From NCBI GenBank assembly GCA_022828595.1, contig JAKGHH010000002.1:82738076-82802075 (forward strand): DNA of 64,000 bases. Direction: 5' to 3'. The notes beneath the pieces were generated by a model. It was given only the letters and a program-made list of their open reading frames with translations. It did not search any database and was not told where the DNA came from. Position 1 is the first letter of the stretch, and every line of letters begins with the position of its first letter. The DNA is from Nelumbo lutea (taxonomy: Eukaryota > Streptophyta > Magnoliopsida > Proteales > Nelumbonaceae). Position numbers and translations under genes: made by a program. This document shows positions 22,608 to 33,339 of the stretch, piece by piece.

Positions 22608-24037
22608 TGTGTTCGGAAGCACGTCGTTAACCATTTTGGAACACCACTAGCATAGTAAATGGGTGAGAATGGGTTGTATCCACTAGGAAGCAAGTGAAAA
22701 ATTAATATACTTAGATCTAGACAAGAGAATGCAATCGGGAATGGTAGAAAATATGAAAATAAAATCTATTATTGCTGAAATTAAATGTTTCGAATTTAAA
22801 TAAGACAATAAATATAAACCAGAATTTAATAAAAAGAAATAAAAAAATGATTTAGAATCTGGATCCGATAGCAGTAGCCGCAGATCAGCCAGACAGCTTG
22901 TAGAAACCCCTCTGGACAAGAATTGGGCGTTCGTCCTTTCTATAACCCTCGAACCCCTCGAGACACCTTAGCCTTGAATTGAACGAATTTAGATCTGCAA
23001 AATAGAGAAACAAACAAGAATTAAATCTAAAAGAATGTAGAAATAAAAATAACATAAAAGAAAATAAAGAAAAGAAAAGAATGGTTGATCAGATCCAGTG
23101 GCAGTAGTTGCAGAATGGTTGAACAGTTTGCATGAACCCCTCCTGACAAGATCTGGGCGTCCTTCCCTTCTACAACCCTTGAACTCCTCAAGAAAACTTA
23201 GCCTTGTTAATTGAGTGAATTGACCAACCCCTTCTACGGGGCCCTTGGGACCCTTTTTATAGAGAAGGGTGGACACAACTGGAAATAGGGAGAAAGATGG
23301 GGGGAGGCAGCTGGGATTTAACAAAGTTAGGGATTCCCTAAGGTTTTTAATGGATGGCTAAGATGGTTTTGGGGTGATCCTATGGCTGAAGATGGAAGGA
23401 GAAGGCACCCAATATTATGTAGGGTTGAGATTTTTGCGCCCAAAAATGGAGGGTGTAGATTTGAACATCTAGGGTTGAAGGGTAAAGATTAAAAGAATAT
23501 GTGGTGCCCTAGATTAAACGATTGAGATATAAGATGGAGGGAGTGGCTGAGATTTAATGGTGGGCAGCTGAATGGTGAGGATTAGTAGAATAGGTGGCTC
23601 CTAGCGTTAGAATGCTAAAAAGAGAGTATTCTACAATGGATGAAGGAAATTAAAAGGGATGGAAGCTGAGGATTTAGTAGTTAGGGGTGGCTAGGGTTTG
23701 TTAAGAGTGAAAAGAATGGGTTAAAAGGCTCCCTAGGGCTTGCTCAAGAGAGGAGAACATGGTAATACAGTAGGGTGGGCACCAACTAGGTTTAGCAGAT
23801 AGGAGGCACCCTCATGTTCTCAGATCTTTTCTAAAACACCCCCTATCTCAACTGGTCTTCACACCAGCTTCCCAAAAACTGTACTTCAGCCTAGATAACT
23901 TTCCGATTTTCTACATAATTTGTACAACGACCCTCAGAGGTCACATAATTGATTTTAATTGGGAAAGGGTACACTTTGACTACTCTAAGGCCAAAAATAC
24001 CCCTAAATTGATGCCCTTAAGGCATTAAATTGTAGGG
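22608..24037 (-). repeat. 5' LTR of A1
   Basis: About 1430 bp, minus strand. The U5 end (plus-strand TGTGTTCGG) is at 22608 next to the PBS. The U3 start should be TGATAACCC, but at about 24037 the text switches to copia gag, losing the last few bases. It matches 26803-28091 and, in the opposite direction, 24356-25836. Open frames inside it are not conserved as proteins. Confidence 0.82.
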
Positions 24038-24355
24038 TTCGATCCGATCGATGTGTCCAAGGATATCTTGGATAATCTAAAGACAACATATGAAGAGCAG
24101 AATCGTTATACTCAAATGTCTAAAAACCAGCTACTTCATGACCATTGTCTTAGGATGATGGGATACATTAATGAACTGGAGGCTTTTGGATATGGGATAT
24201 ATCATGTCACCAAAGTTGATGCCATGTTGAACTCTTTGTGTCCTTCCTTCAATCAGTTCATAATGAATTATAATATGAACAAGCTAAATGTTAGCCTTCA
24301 AGAACTCAATAATATGTTGTAGAGTGCCAAAGAACTGATAAAGAAGGATGAGCCC
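24038..24355 (+). pseudogene. Copia gag fragment C2
   Basis: A 318-bp piece of copia gag, frame 24053-24322, with SKDILDNLKTTYEEQNR, DHCLRMMGYINELEAFGYG and NYNMNKLNVSLQELNNML. The same blocks occur in C7 (52620-52960) and C8. About 12 residues after the EEQNR motif are deleted, and a stop follows NNML. It is squeezed between two Athila LTRs in opposite orientation. Confidence 0.85.
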
Positions 24356-25836
24356 TGATAACCTTGCATTTTGATGCCTTAAGGGCATCAATTCACGGGT
24401 ATTTTCAGCCTTAGAATAGTCAAAGTATACCCTTTTCCCAGTTAAAATCAATTACATGACCTCTGAAGATCTCTGTGCTAATTTTGTAGAAAACTGGGAA
24501 GTTTTCTAGGATGAAGTACAATTTTTGGGAAGCTAGTGTGAAGAACAGCTAAGGGAGGGGGTGTTATTGTAAAGAACTGAGAATAGGAGGGCGCCTCCTA
24601 TCTACTAAACCCAATTGGCGCCCATCCTACTCTATTACCATGCTCCCCTCTCCTTAGCAAACCCTAGGGAGCCTTTTTAACCCAATCTTTTCCTCCTTAG
24701 CAAACCCTAGTCGCCCTCAGCTGTGCAATCTCCACCATTCACTTCTTCTAATCTCCACCATCCATTCTAGGTCATTCTTTTTGTAGTTTTTAAACCCTAG
24801 GGCACCACCTAACTATTAATCCTCACCATTCAGCCCCTCACCTCCAAATCTCAGCCACTCCCTCCATCTTATATCCCAACCATTCAATCTAGGGTGCCAC
24901 CGATTCTTTTAATCTTAACCCTTCAACTCTAGATGTTCTAATCTACACGCTCCATTTATGGGTGCACAAATCTCAGCCTTACATAATATTGGGCACCCTC
25001 TCCTTCTATTCTCAACCATAGGATAATACCAAAACCATCTTAGCCATTCATTAGAACCCCTAAGGCGTCCCTAACTTTGCTAAATCCCAGCTACCGCCCG
25101 CTATCTTTCTCCCTATTTCCAATTGTATCCACCCTTCTCTATATACAAGGGTCCCAGGGGCCCTGTAGAAGGGGTTGGTCAATTCACCCAGGTAAGAAGG
25201 AAGACTAATCTTGAGAAGTTCAAGTGTAGAGGAAGAGGAGGACGCCCAAGCAAGACGAGGGGTTCCTACTTGTAGTTTGCCAACACCACTACTGCCACCT
25301 CTAGATTTGAATCTCAACCATTTTTTTTTCATTTTTAGAATTACTTTTTGTTTTTTAATTTCAGTTTATTTTTCATTCATGAAAATTTACTTTTATTAGA
25401 TTTAATTTATGTTTTAATTCTCTTCTGCAGATCTGAAATTTGGCCAAGTAGGACGGAAGGCCTAGCTCAAGAAGTTCGAGGGTGGAAGGAGAGATCCGTA
25501 AACTACTACATCTGATCGGATTCTCAAACCTTTTTATTTTGTTTTTTTTATTGATTTGTTTCTCTTATTTATTTATTTTGCACTTGTTATTCTCAGTACT
25601 ATTCGAATTTGGTTTTAATGACTTCCATTATTTTAATTAATGAATTTTATATTTCTACAACTTCCCTTTGTGTTATCCTGTCCAGATCTAAGAAAATATT
25701 AATTTTCCCTCGCTTCCCTGTGGAGATGTCCCGTTCTCACCCATTTACTATGTTAGTTGTTGTTTGAGAATCGGTAAAATTCTATAAATATTTAAATGAG
25801 TTTTCTGGAATGTTTAATGACACACTTTTGGACACA
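24356..25836 (+). repeat. Athila LTR, plus strand
   Basis: A full-length LTR of 1481 bp from TGATAACC to TTTTGGACACA. Its left flank is copia gag C2; its right flank is Athila gag, so no TSD can be assigned. No PBS follows. It may be a solo LTR whose right flank was lost, or one end of a rearranged element. Compared with A1 and A3 LTRs it is inverted. Confidence 0.8.
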
Positions 25837-26297
25837 CCGGTTCACTATAAGCTCTAGATTTTCCTTTCCTTTTTCTTTCCCCCCAACTTATGGTTTTCTT
25901 GCTCAATTTCTTCTTCATTAATTATCTTTTCCTCACACGGGTCCTCTAAAATCCTCTCACTCCTTAAGGTTAAAATAGCCTTGGTATTTTGAAACTCAAG
26001 GTTCCTAGGAGGTGGTTGAATCTGCTGTGGAGGAAAGCCCGATGGCTGATTTCTATGGTTCACAACTGGTTGACTCGATAGTTGCCCAACTTCTCTCCTC
26101 GCCTTGGTTTTCGCCAGCTGTCCCATTTGACTCTCTAGTCTGTCAATGGATTGTTGCTGATTTAGTATCAGCTGCTAAAGCTGCATGAATTGGTCATCTA
26201 CTGTATGAGCTTGAGGAGGTTGTGGGTAAGCTTGATAAGCTTGAGCCGGTTGATTCCTTGGGTACATCTGCTGGAATTGGTTCTGTACTTGTGGCAG
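25837..26297 (-). pseudogene. Athila gag fragment, A3 type
   Basis: Minus-strand sequence homologous to A3 positions of about 29870-30320. The frame 26126-25854 carries a proline/glutamine stretch (FPPQQIQPPP) and an acidic-basic end. It is cut on both sides by Athila LTR sequence. Its middle section is of A3 type, not A1/A2 type. Confidence 0.7.
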
Positions 26298-26655
26298 ATT
26301 CTTAGGGTTTGTTAAGAGTGAAAAGAATGGGTTAAAATGCGCTTTAGGGTTTGCTAAGGCATGGGGAGCATGCTAATATAGTAGGAGGGGCGCCAAACTA
26401 GGTTTAGCAGCTAGGAGGCGCCCTCTTTCTTTCAGTTTTTCACAAAAACACCCCCTCTCTCAGCTTGACTTAACACTAGCTTCCCAAAATCTACATTTCA
26501 GCAATGAAAACTTCTCAATTTTTCCCAAAATTTGCACATGTCCCTTAAAGGCCACAACATTGCATTTAATTGGGAAATGGGCACATCTTGACTATTCTAA
26601 GGCTGAAAATACTTCTGAATTGATGCCCTTAAGTTTTCAAAATGTAGAGTTATCA
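26298..26655 (-). repeat. Athila LTR fragment, U3 start, minus strand
   Basis: About 358 bp matching the beginning of the LTR, with the TGATAACTC start at 26655 on the minus strand. It ends at about 26298 inside U3 against the gag fragment. Confidence 0.75.
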
Positions 26656-26779
26656 CTTCTTTATGGATACAACCCGTTCTCACCCATTTACTGCGCTAGT
26701 ATTTGTTTAAGAGTTAGAAAATTTTATAAAATGTTTAAACTGGTGTTTCGAAGTGGTCAACGACATGCTTTTGGACACA
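26656..26779 (+). repeat. Athila LTR fragment, U5 end, plus strand
   Basis: About 124 bp matching the last part of the LTR at 24356-25836, ending TTTTGGACACA. It is followed by CCAAGTTTTTGGC, the LTR-PBS spacer of this family. Confidence 0.75.
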
Positions 26780-26802
26780 CCAAGTTTTTGGCAAAAAACT
26801 GA
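26780..26802. other. Palindromic U5-PBS junction
   Basis: Read from either strand, an LTR end (GGACACA or AGACACA) is followed by the spacer and the first PBS bases (CCAAGTTTTTGGC or TCAGTTTTTTGCC). The two half-PBSs overlap in a palindrome, joining two LTRs through their 5' internal ends. Confidence 0.65.
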
Positions 26803-28091
26803 TGTGTCTAGAAGAGCGTTGTTAAAAGCTTAAGAAAACTTGTTTAAACATTTATAATTTTATTCCGATTCTCAAACAACTACTAACGCAGTAAAGTGAT
26901 GAGGACGGATCGTATCCACAGGGAAGCAGGGGAAAAATAATTATGTACTTAGATCTGGGAGAGAGAACACAAAGGGGAGTTGTAGAAATATAAAATTAAT
27001 TAATTAAAAAAATGGAATTCATTAAAACCAAATTCCAACAGTACTGAGAATAACAAGTGCATAAAAATAAATAAATAACAGAATCAAATAAATAAAAGGA
27101 GCAAAATAAAAATGTCTAAAAATCTAATCAGAGATAGTAGTATGCGGATCTCTCCTTCAACCCTTGAACTTCTAGAGCTAGGCCTTCCATCTTACCTGGC
27201 CAAATTTTAGATCTGCAGAAAAGAAATAAAGTACAAATTAAATATAATAAAAGTAAAATTTGCAAAAAGGAAAAATGAACTAGAAATTAAAGAATAGAAA
27301 GTACTTCTAAAACTGAAGAAAAAATGGTTGGAATTCAAATCCAGAGGTGGCAATAGTGGTGTTGGTGAACTGCAAGTAGGAACCCCTCCTCTTGCCTAGG
27401 CGTCCTCCTCTTCCTCTACCCTTGAACATCTCAAGATCAGCCTTCCTTCTTACCTGGGTGAATTGACCAACCCCTTTTATAGGGACCCTTGGACCCTTTT
27501 TATAGAGAATGATGGACACATCTGGAAATAGGGAGAAAGATGGTGGGCAATAGTGGGGATTTAGCAAAGTTAGGGATGCCTTAGGGTTTCTAATGGATGG
27601 CTAAGATGGTTTTAGGGTGATCCTATGGCTGAGAATGGAAGGAGAGGGTGCCTAATATTATGTAGGGCTGAGATTTGGGCGCCCAGAAATGGAGGGTGTA
27701 GATTAGAACATTTTGGGTTGAAGGGTTAAGATTAAAAGAATAGTGGCACCCTAGATTAAATGGTTGGGATATAAGATGGAGGGAGTGGCTCAGATTTAAT
27801 GGTAGGGGAGCTGAATGGTGATGAGTAGCAGAATAGGTGGCACCCTAGGGTTTAAAAGCTACAAAGGAGAGCCCTAAAATGGATGGTGGAGATTAGAAGC
27901 TGGTCTTCACACCAGCTTCCAAAAAACTGCACTTCAGCCATGAAAACTTCATAGTTTTCTACATAATTTGTGCAAAGACCCTCAAAGGTCACATAATTGA
28001 ATTAACTAGAAAAAGGGTAAACTTTGACTCCTCTAAGGCCAAAAATACCCCTGAATTGATGCCCTTAAGGCATCAAAATGCAGGGTTATCA
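26803..28091 (-). repeat. 3' LTR of A3
   Basis: A 1289-bp LTR, minus-strand TGATAACCC at 28091 to AGACACA at 26803. It is preceded by the G-rich polypurine tract, which marks it as a 3' LTR. On its other side is a PBS-like palindrome, as if it had also been the 5' LTR of a neighbour. Confidence 0.85.
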
Positions 28092-28104
28092 CACCCCCCA
28101 ACTT
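28092..28104 (-). other. Polypurine tract of A3
   Basis: The minus strand reads AAGTTGGGGGGTG immediately before the LTR start TGATAACCC, an almost pure purine run. Confidence 0.8.
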
Positions 28105-29060
28105 AACCATTGCTAGTCCCTTAGCAATGCAACCTTAAAATTACATTGAAAATGTAGATCCTTCCCATCTCAAGATCATCACTAACTGAATTAATCAAGC
28201 ATCTTGGTTCCAGCATTTTCAAACTCTGTATATAATCGGTATTGTGCTTTAGGGGTTAAACTATCTTATTTTGAATATTACAGAAACTTTGCTTAAAAAA
28301 TCTTATTTACCCTTTCATTTGCAAACTGTCTTGATAAGATGAGTTTGATTTTATAATCAGACTGGTATTCTTCTTATTATTTTTTACAGCAGATTTTTAC
28401 CCCTGAACTTATTTTTATTGTTACCTTTCACTGTTTTAGGTAAGTCTCTTTGGCATTTCCTTTTCCATTTGATGCGAATCACCACACTTGGCTTAGGTGA
28501 AGAGATTCAGTTACTAAGTCTAGGGTATTCATTGACCTTTTATCCTTTTTTTTGGCAACGCTATTCAGGGTAGTCCACCGTCTTTTAACAATTTGAAGAA
28601 TTTTGTCTAATTTTTCAATCTTTCTCTTCCTATCTTGACATGGGCAAATTTGGGAGTATTTTTTAATTTCCAAATGGTTTTGACAATATTGAAATAAGAC
28701 CAACTTTGACTCCTATCACTTGCTACCAATTTCTATAGAATTCAATATTTTTTTATGAGTTTCTTTAACTTTTTCTGTTTGAGAATATCTTTTAATGGAA
28801 AATTTTAAAAATTTCAGTGAAATTTTAATTCTCTATCTTTAAAGGCTTAGTTTCAATTTTTTTTTCAATTTTTTTCTCTCTCTTTCCTCACCCCAACTTA
28901 AATGCCATTGTCCTTAATGGCATGACTAGAATGATGCAAGAAGGACTTGGGCCAAAGGGGACAATCAATAGGGTTTTCTTGAGGGGTTCAAGGTCTGCCA
29001 CCTGGTCTCGAATCACTAAACAAAAACTTTAATCCTAAAAGTAATTGAAAATTACGTTGA
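28105..29060 (-). other. A3 3' region
   Basis: Collinear with A1 14451-15480, with the same T-rich tracts and conserved end block. It holds the shared small ORF (28703-28479) and otherwise nothing coding. In A1 the integrase end precedes this block; here protease does. Confidence 0.65.
28479..28703 (-). CDS. Small ORF shared with A1, function unknown
   Basis: A 74-codon minus-strand frame, counterpart of 15121-14903. Shared features are NHLEIKKYSQ, CPCQDRKRKI, LDKILQI and a lysine-rich end. The C-terminal third differs. Both frames start with a methionine at different points, so the start is uncertain. No domain was recognised. Confidence 0.35.
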   Translation of the reverse strand: MVLFQYCQNHLEIKKYSQICPCQDRKRKIEKLDKILQIVKRRWTTLNSVAKKKDKRSMNTLDLVTESLHLSQVW

Positions 29061-29719
29061 GTTGCGTCCCAACTAGTGCTAAGTTTAACATCTTTATCCG
29101 AACACATTTACGCACTTTCTTCATCTAAACTCTTTGGCTCACTTTCATCTTCCAATAGATAGGGTTCAGATAGGGCTAACCAAGGGGTAAGTAGGGCATC
29201 TAAAAGAATGTCCATTATATCTACCTCGCATTCATGTTCCCCTACTAAATACGTTTAACTGGACTTTCTGCTCCCCTAATGAAATGTTCATTTTCTCCGA
29301 TTTACAGTTTGTATTAGCCATTGCTAGAAATGAACATCTTAAGATTATCGGGATGTGGTTTAGTTCCTCGGTTAGGGTCATGTCCGGGATGATGAAATCC
29401 ACTGGGAAGTGACAACCCTACCCTGACCATGACGTCCTCAATAACACTTTGAGGAGTCTTGACTGACCAATCAACGAGTTTTAGAATTATCGGGGTAGGT
29501 TTTAACTCGCCGATGAACCAATCCTAAATGGATAGAAGCATATTTATACTGACCCCCAGATCCAATAAGGCCCGATCGAAGGTAGCTTATGAGAGGAGCA
29601 ACAGGATCTTTCAATTTTTGGGGAAGTTGGTTTAGGAGAGCTGCACTAACATCTGTCGGGAGCATCATTTCTTGTGGGGCCAATCGTGGCTCCATAATTT
29701 GAGTATACAACTCTTTCAA
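29061..29719 (-). pseudogene. A3 aspartic protease
   Basis: The minus-strand frame 29719-29471 begins MKELYTQIMEP and runs through NQLPQKLKDPVAPLISY, the conserved lead-in to Athila proteases. The active-site region follows near 29560-29530, degraded. The second half (about 29430-29230) reads SLPVDFIIPDMTLTEEL, PIILRCSFLAMAN and an end block near QLNVF, where intact copies have ILGRPFLA. After QLNVF the text passes into the 3' region, so no RT follows. Confidence 0.72.
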
Positions 29720-30847
29720 GAACTAGGCATAGGCGGGGATATGTTGGATCGCGTCAAGGAAAGGGAGGTTAATATGGATTTTCCTACTCTCCTCGTTATG
29801 AGTCTCTTTCTTCTTTCGCATCGGCCCAATGTGAGTGCAGTTGGAAAGGGAACTACGGGTTGGTTCACTATAAGCTTTTCCTCTAAATTCACATTTCCTT
29901 TTTCTTCCCTCCCCAACCTATGGTCTTCCTACTCCTTTTCATTAACTCTCTTTTTCTCACACGGGTCCTCTAAATTCCTCCCTATCCTTAAGGTTGTAAT
30001 AGTTTTGGTATTTTCACACTGAGGGTTCTTAGGAGGTGGTTGAATTTGTTGTGAAGGAAAACTGATGGCAGATTTCTAGGAGTCACAACCGGTTGACTTG
30101 GTATTTTCCTAACTTCTCTCCTCGCCTTGGCTTCGGCTAGCTGTCCTATTTGTCTCTCTAATCTATCGATGGACTGTTGCTTATTTAGGATCAGCTGCTG
30201 AAGCTATATGAATTGATCATCTACTGAATGGGCTTGAGGAGGTCATGGGTGAACCTGATAAGATTGGGACGGTTGGTTCCTAGGATACATCTACTGGAAT
30301 TGATTCTGCCCTGGTGGCCTCTGAAATTTCTAGGCCACAAAGTTAGATGGATGATGATACTATTGGGACTGTGCATATGCTTGACATGGTTGAGCTTGTT
30401 AAGTCCTAGGGTAATCATTGTACTCCCAGTGAGTCTAGGCTTCAGACCATTGGGAGTGCACATCTGGTAGGGGGTTTCTTGGGCTTGGGCCTTATAACTG
30501 AAGTTGGACTGATTTTCCCACCTAGGATTATATGGACTAAAGAATGGTTTAGCATTGGATTGGAAAAATCTATTGGCCTCATGTACTTGGTTTGGAATGA
30601 CTGGTTGATATGGGCCCGCCGCAGGGCACTGACTAACATGATGGGATGGACTTGAACAGATGGAACATGATGGATAGGATGACAAGATTGGGTATGGGCC
30701 GGTTTGTTGATGACGTGCAAGGACTTCGTTAAGTCTTTGGGCCATACCATTAATCTTGTCCAGTTGTCGAGACACGTGTTTCCAATCAATTTGTGGCTCC
30801 GGTTGGAAGTAGTTTCTCATTTCACAAACTCCGGCCATTGAATTCAT
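29720..30847 (-). pseudogene. A3 gag, short form with intact zinc knuckle
   Basis: Gag frame 30847-30221. It starts near MAGVCEMRNYFQPEPQIDW, then a helix on SRQLDKINGMAQRLNEVL, then an intact CCHC knuckle, CSICSSPSHHVSQC, then SPYNPRWENQSNF. Downstream to 29720 it is broken, with an acidic-basic segment and VVPFPTALTL. As in A1 and A2 the N-terminal gag domain is missing. From about 30220 leftward the sequence no longer matches A1/A2 but does match the fragment at 25837-26297. Confidence 0.78.
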
Positions 30848-31775
30848 TTTCTCTTATTTTGTTTTAACCCCCCTTTTTCTTTTTCTTTTTTGAAATTTGA
30901 AATTTAAATTTTGAAATTCAAATTCAAATTTTGAAATTTAAATTCAATTTTTTTTTAAAAATGCAAGCAAATCAACACATGATTTAGGGCTGACCTAGGG
31001 TTTCCTAAACTAGTGGTTCAACCAATGTGAATCCTTTTATGTTCACTTGGAATTACACCACTTCCTTTGGTTAGCCAGGTAAGAGGTGGGGATGTGGGAG
31101 GCTCCCCTTGCTCTTGCAATGACCTAATTAATTAACCACGAAACTTGCTTTGGGGTAGCCGTTTAACCTCTTTCCTTAGACACCATAAACCGGTTATGGG
31201 AAGTAATCACAAGTTTCCCTAAAATTCAGCACACCTTTGAACCAAATGTGAGGTTCCCTAAAGGATCTTGCTATCTAAATTTTAAATTAAGGTTATGGTG
31301 AACCGCATATGAAGGGTGGTGATTTTTGGGCCAAGGAAGAGTGATGAAATCCCCACTTATCTTATTTAAGTTGGATGCCCTTAGAATGGATTAACGAAAA
31401 GAAACAAAATAAACAAAGCAAATGCAACTAATTACAATGCATGAACAGTTATTTCTAAAATGCAATTTAGCAAGATAACATAAAAGAATAAAATAAACTA
31501 AGCACAAGAAACAATTAAAATAAAAAGAAAACCTAGCACATTCACAACTAACAAAATAATTTCAGCAATTAAATTAACCTATATGATGCATGTCCTAGAA
31601 TATGAAACTCTAAATGTTGGAATGCAAAAATTAAATTAATTTTTTTCAAATTTTTTATTTTTATATTTATTTATCTATTTATTTCTTAATTAATTAATTA
31701 ATTAATTTTTTGAAATTCGAAATTTTAAATTTAAATTTCGAATTTTGAAATTCAAATTCAAATTCAAATTTAGTA
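30848..31775 (-). other. A3 leader, truncated
   Basis: The same order as the gag-proximal half of the A1 leader: a GAAATTT palindromic patch (30885-30955), the conserved block with GGGAGCCTCCC (31096-31106), then a second patch (31705-31775). It stops there against A2 integrase. Confidence 0.72.
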
Positions 31776-32284
31776 AAATGTGACCCCCCATCAGTAGTGA
31801 TTGCTCATGGACATGCAAACCTAGAGAAAATGTTGTTTTGAACAAATTTCATTACAACTTTGTGGTCATTGGTTTGAGTTGCTACTGCCTCAATCAATTT
31901 CACACATAATCAACGGCCACCAGGATGTATTCGTGACTGGATGATGGCGGAAATGGTCCTATGAAATTAATACCCCAAATATCGAAGATTTCTATAGTTA
32001 GAATGGGATTAAGTGGCATCATGTCTCTATAGGGCATATTCCCGATAACTTGGCATCTTAGACAATTTTGACTAAAAGCATGGGCATCCTTAAATAAACT
32101 TGGGAAATAAAAGCTACTTTGTAGTACTTTGGCCGCCATTTTCTTCCCCAAAAGTGCCCCCCATAAGCAAGAGTGTGACAAAATTAATGATACTTTAGTG
32201 TTCAGACTCGGGGACATATCTTCAGATTACTTGATCCAAATAGATATGGAATAGCTTAGGGTCTTCCCAGAAATAATATTTGAG
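31776..32284 (-). pseudogene. A2 integrase, N-terminal part
   Basis: The frame 32217-31900 holds the zinc-binding helix with GKKMAAKVLQSSFYFPSLF and NCLRCQ, then the start of the catalytic core, with GINF where the family has GIDF: the first catalytic aspartate is asparagine. It ends at VAVDYV, after which only 120 bp remain before the truncation. No C-terminal domain. Confidence 0.8.
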
Positions 32285-32774
32285 CTATGAGAAGAATCTG
32301 TCATTCTCATTCTTGGACCACCCCTCAGAAATTTTACCCACCGCTAAATAGTTGACAATATGAGCAAACCATGGGGATGTACTATAGGAAACAGCCAGGA
32401 GGTGTTCATCTGGAAAGGAATAGTCATGCACAGGCTCACTCTTTTCAATTTCAATTCTGGACAGATGATCAACTACTACATTTTTAGAGCCCTTTTTATC
32501 CTGAATCTCAAGGTCAAATTCTTGAAAAAGAAGGATCCATCTGATGAGTCTAGGCTTGGCCTCTTTCTTAGACAACAAATGTCTTAAGGCCGAGTGATCA
32601 GAATATACAACTTTGGTGCCCAATAGATATGGGCGAAACTTTTCTAGTGCAAATACTACAACTAACAATTCTTTCTCGGTAGTGGTGTAATTCAACTGAG
32701 CCTCATATAGGGTGCGGTTAGCATAGTATACTACCACTAGACATTTATTCACCCTTTGTCCCAAAACTGCCCCA
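32285..32774 (-). pseudogene. A2 RNase H
   Basis: The open frame 32764-32285 (159 codons) contains [57 protein letters not shown] and [15 protein letters not shown], then the tether to integrase. The first RNase H strand with its catalytic aspartate (the CDASD motif in A1) has been removed by the deletion at 32775. It shows the uninterrupted layout that A1 has lost. Confidence 0.82.
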
Positions 32775-33339
32775 ATGGCTACTTAGTTATACCTAGAATA
32801 CCCATCTAAGAAGCAAAAATATTTTTGCCCTACAAGTTTTTCCAGAATCTGGTCAATAAAGGGTAGAGGGAAGTGGTCTTTTTTCGTGACTACAATGAGT
32901 TTCCTGAAGTCGATGCATACTCACCATCCTGTAGTAAGTCGGGTGGGGATCACTTCACCTTTATCACTAGTGACCATAGTTAGTCTACCCTTGTTAGGCA
33001 CCACTTGCGTAGGACTTACCCAACTGCTATCTAAAATTGGGTAGATATACCCACATCCAACCACTTGACTATTTCTTGTTTGACCACTTTTTTCATATTT
33101 GGGTTCAACCGCCTTTGCATTTCCCTACTCGGTTTGGCACCCTCCTCTGTATAAATATGGTGCATACAAATGGACAGACTAATCCCTTTCAAGTCAGCCA
33201 CTGACCAACCAATGGCACCCCTATACTCTTTTATGACATCAATCAATTTCTCTTCTTGTATAGGGGTTAAATCGGCTACTATAATTACTAGTAGTGTTTG
33301 GTTGGGTCCTAGAAACACATACTTAAGGGAGTCCGACAA
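32775..33339 (-). pseudogene. A2 reverse transcriptase, catalytic core deleted
   Basis: 33339-33031 is the pre-RT block (FLGPNQTLLVII, GAIGWSVADLKG, SREMQRRLNPNM). The RT then runs, broken, to about 32776, near the GYSGYNQ motif. There it jumps into RNase H. The fingers are present; the FMDD box, the rest of the palm, the connection and the RNase H start are gone. The junction lies at AATGGC, which occurs at both deletion ends in A1 (18492-18497 and 19110-19115). Confidence 0.8.

Larger units (their letters stand above)
14303..24037 (-). mobile_element. Ty3/gypsy Athila-like element A1 (minus strand)
   Basis: Minus-strand order: 5' LTR (24037-22608), PBS (22598-22580), AT-rich leader (22579-20674), short gag (20673-19846), linker with no protease (19845-19424), RT, RNase H, integrase (to 15496), a 3' non-coding region, a polypurine tract and a 3' LTR cut to 135 bp (14437-14303). 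A solo LTR of another family (17061-18370) interrupts RNase H. The Athila placement rests on the RT motif SFGLCNAPATFQRCM, the FMDD box and the tRNA-Asp-like PBS. Confidence 0.85.
26803..31775 (-). mobile_element. Athila-like element A3: gag and protease, no RT or integrase
   Basis: Minus-strand order: leader (31775-30848, truncated), short gag (30847-29720), protease (29719-29061), 3' non-coding region (29060-28105), polypurine tract, 3' LTR (28091-26803). RT, RNase H and integrase are absent: protease runs straight into the 3' region. No 5' LTR remains; A2 integrase abuts at about 31776. Confidence 0.8.

Noticed and set aside
24356..25836. The plus-strand Athila LTR as the 3' LTR of a plus-strand element
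   Set aside because: No polypurine tract or Athila pol lies before it; copia gag does.
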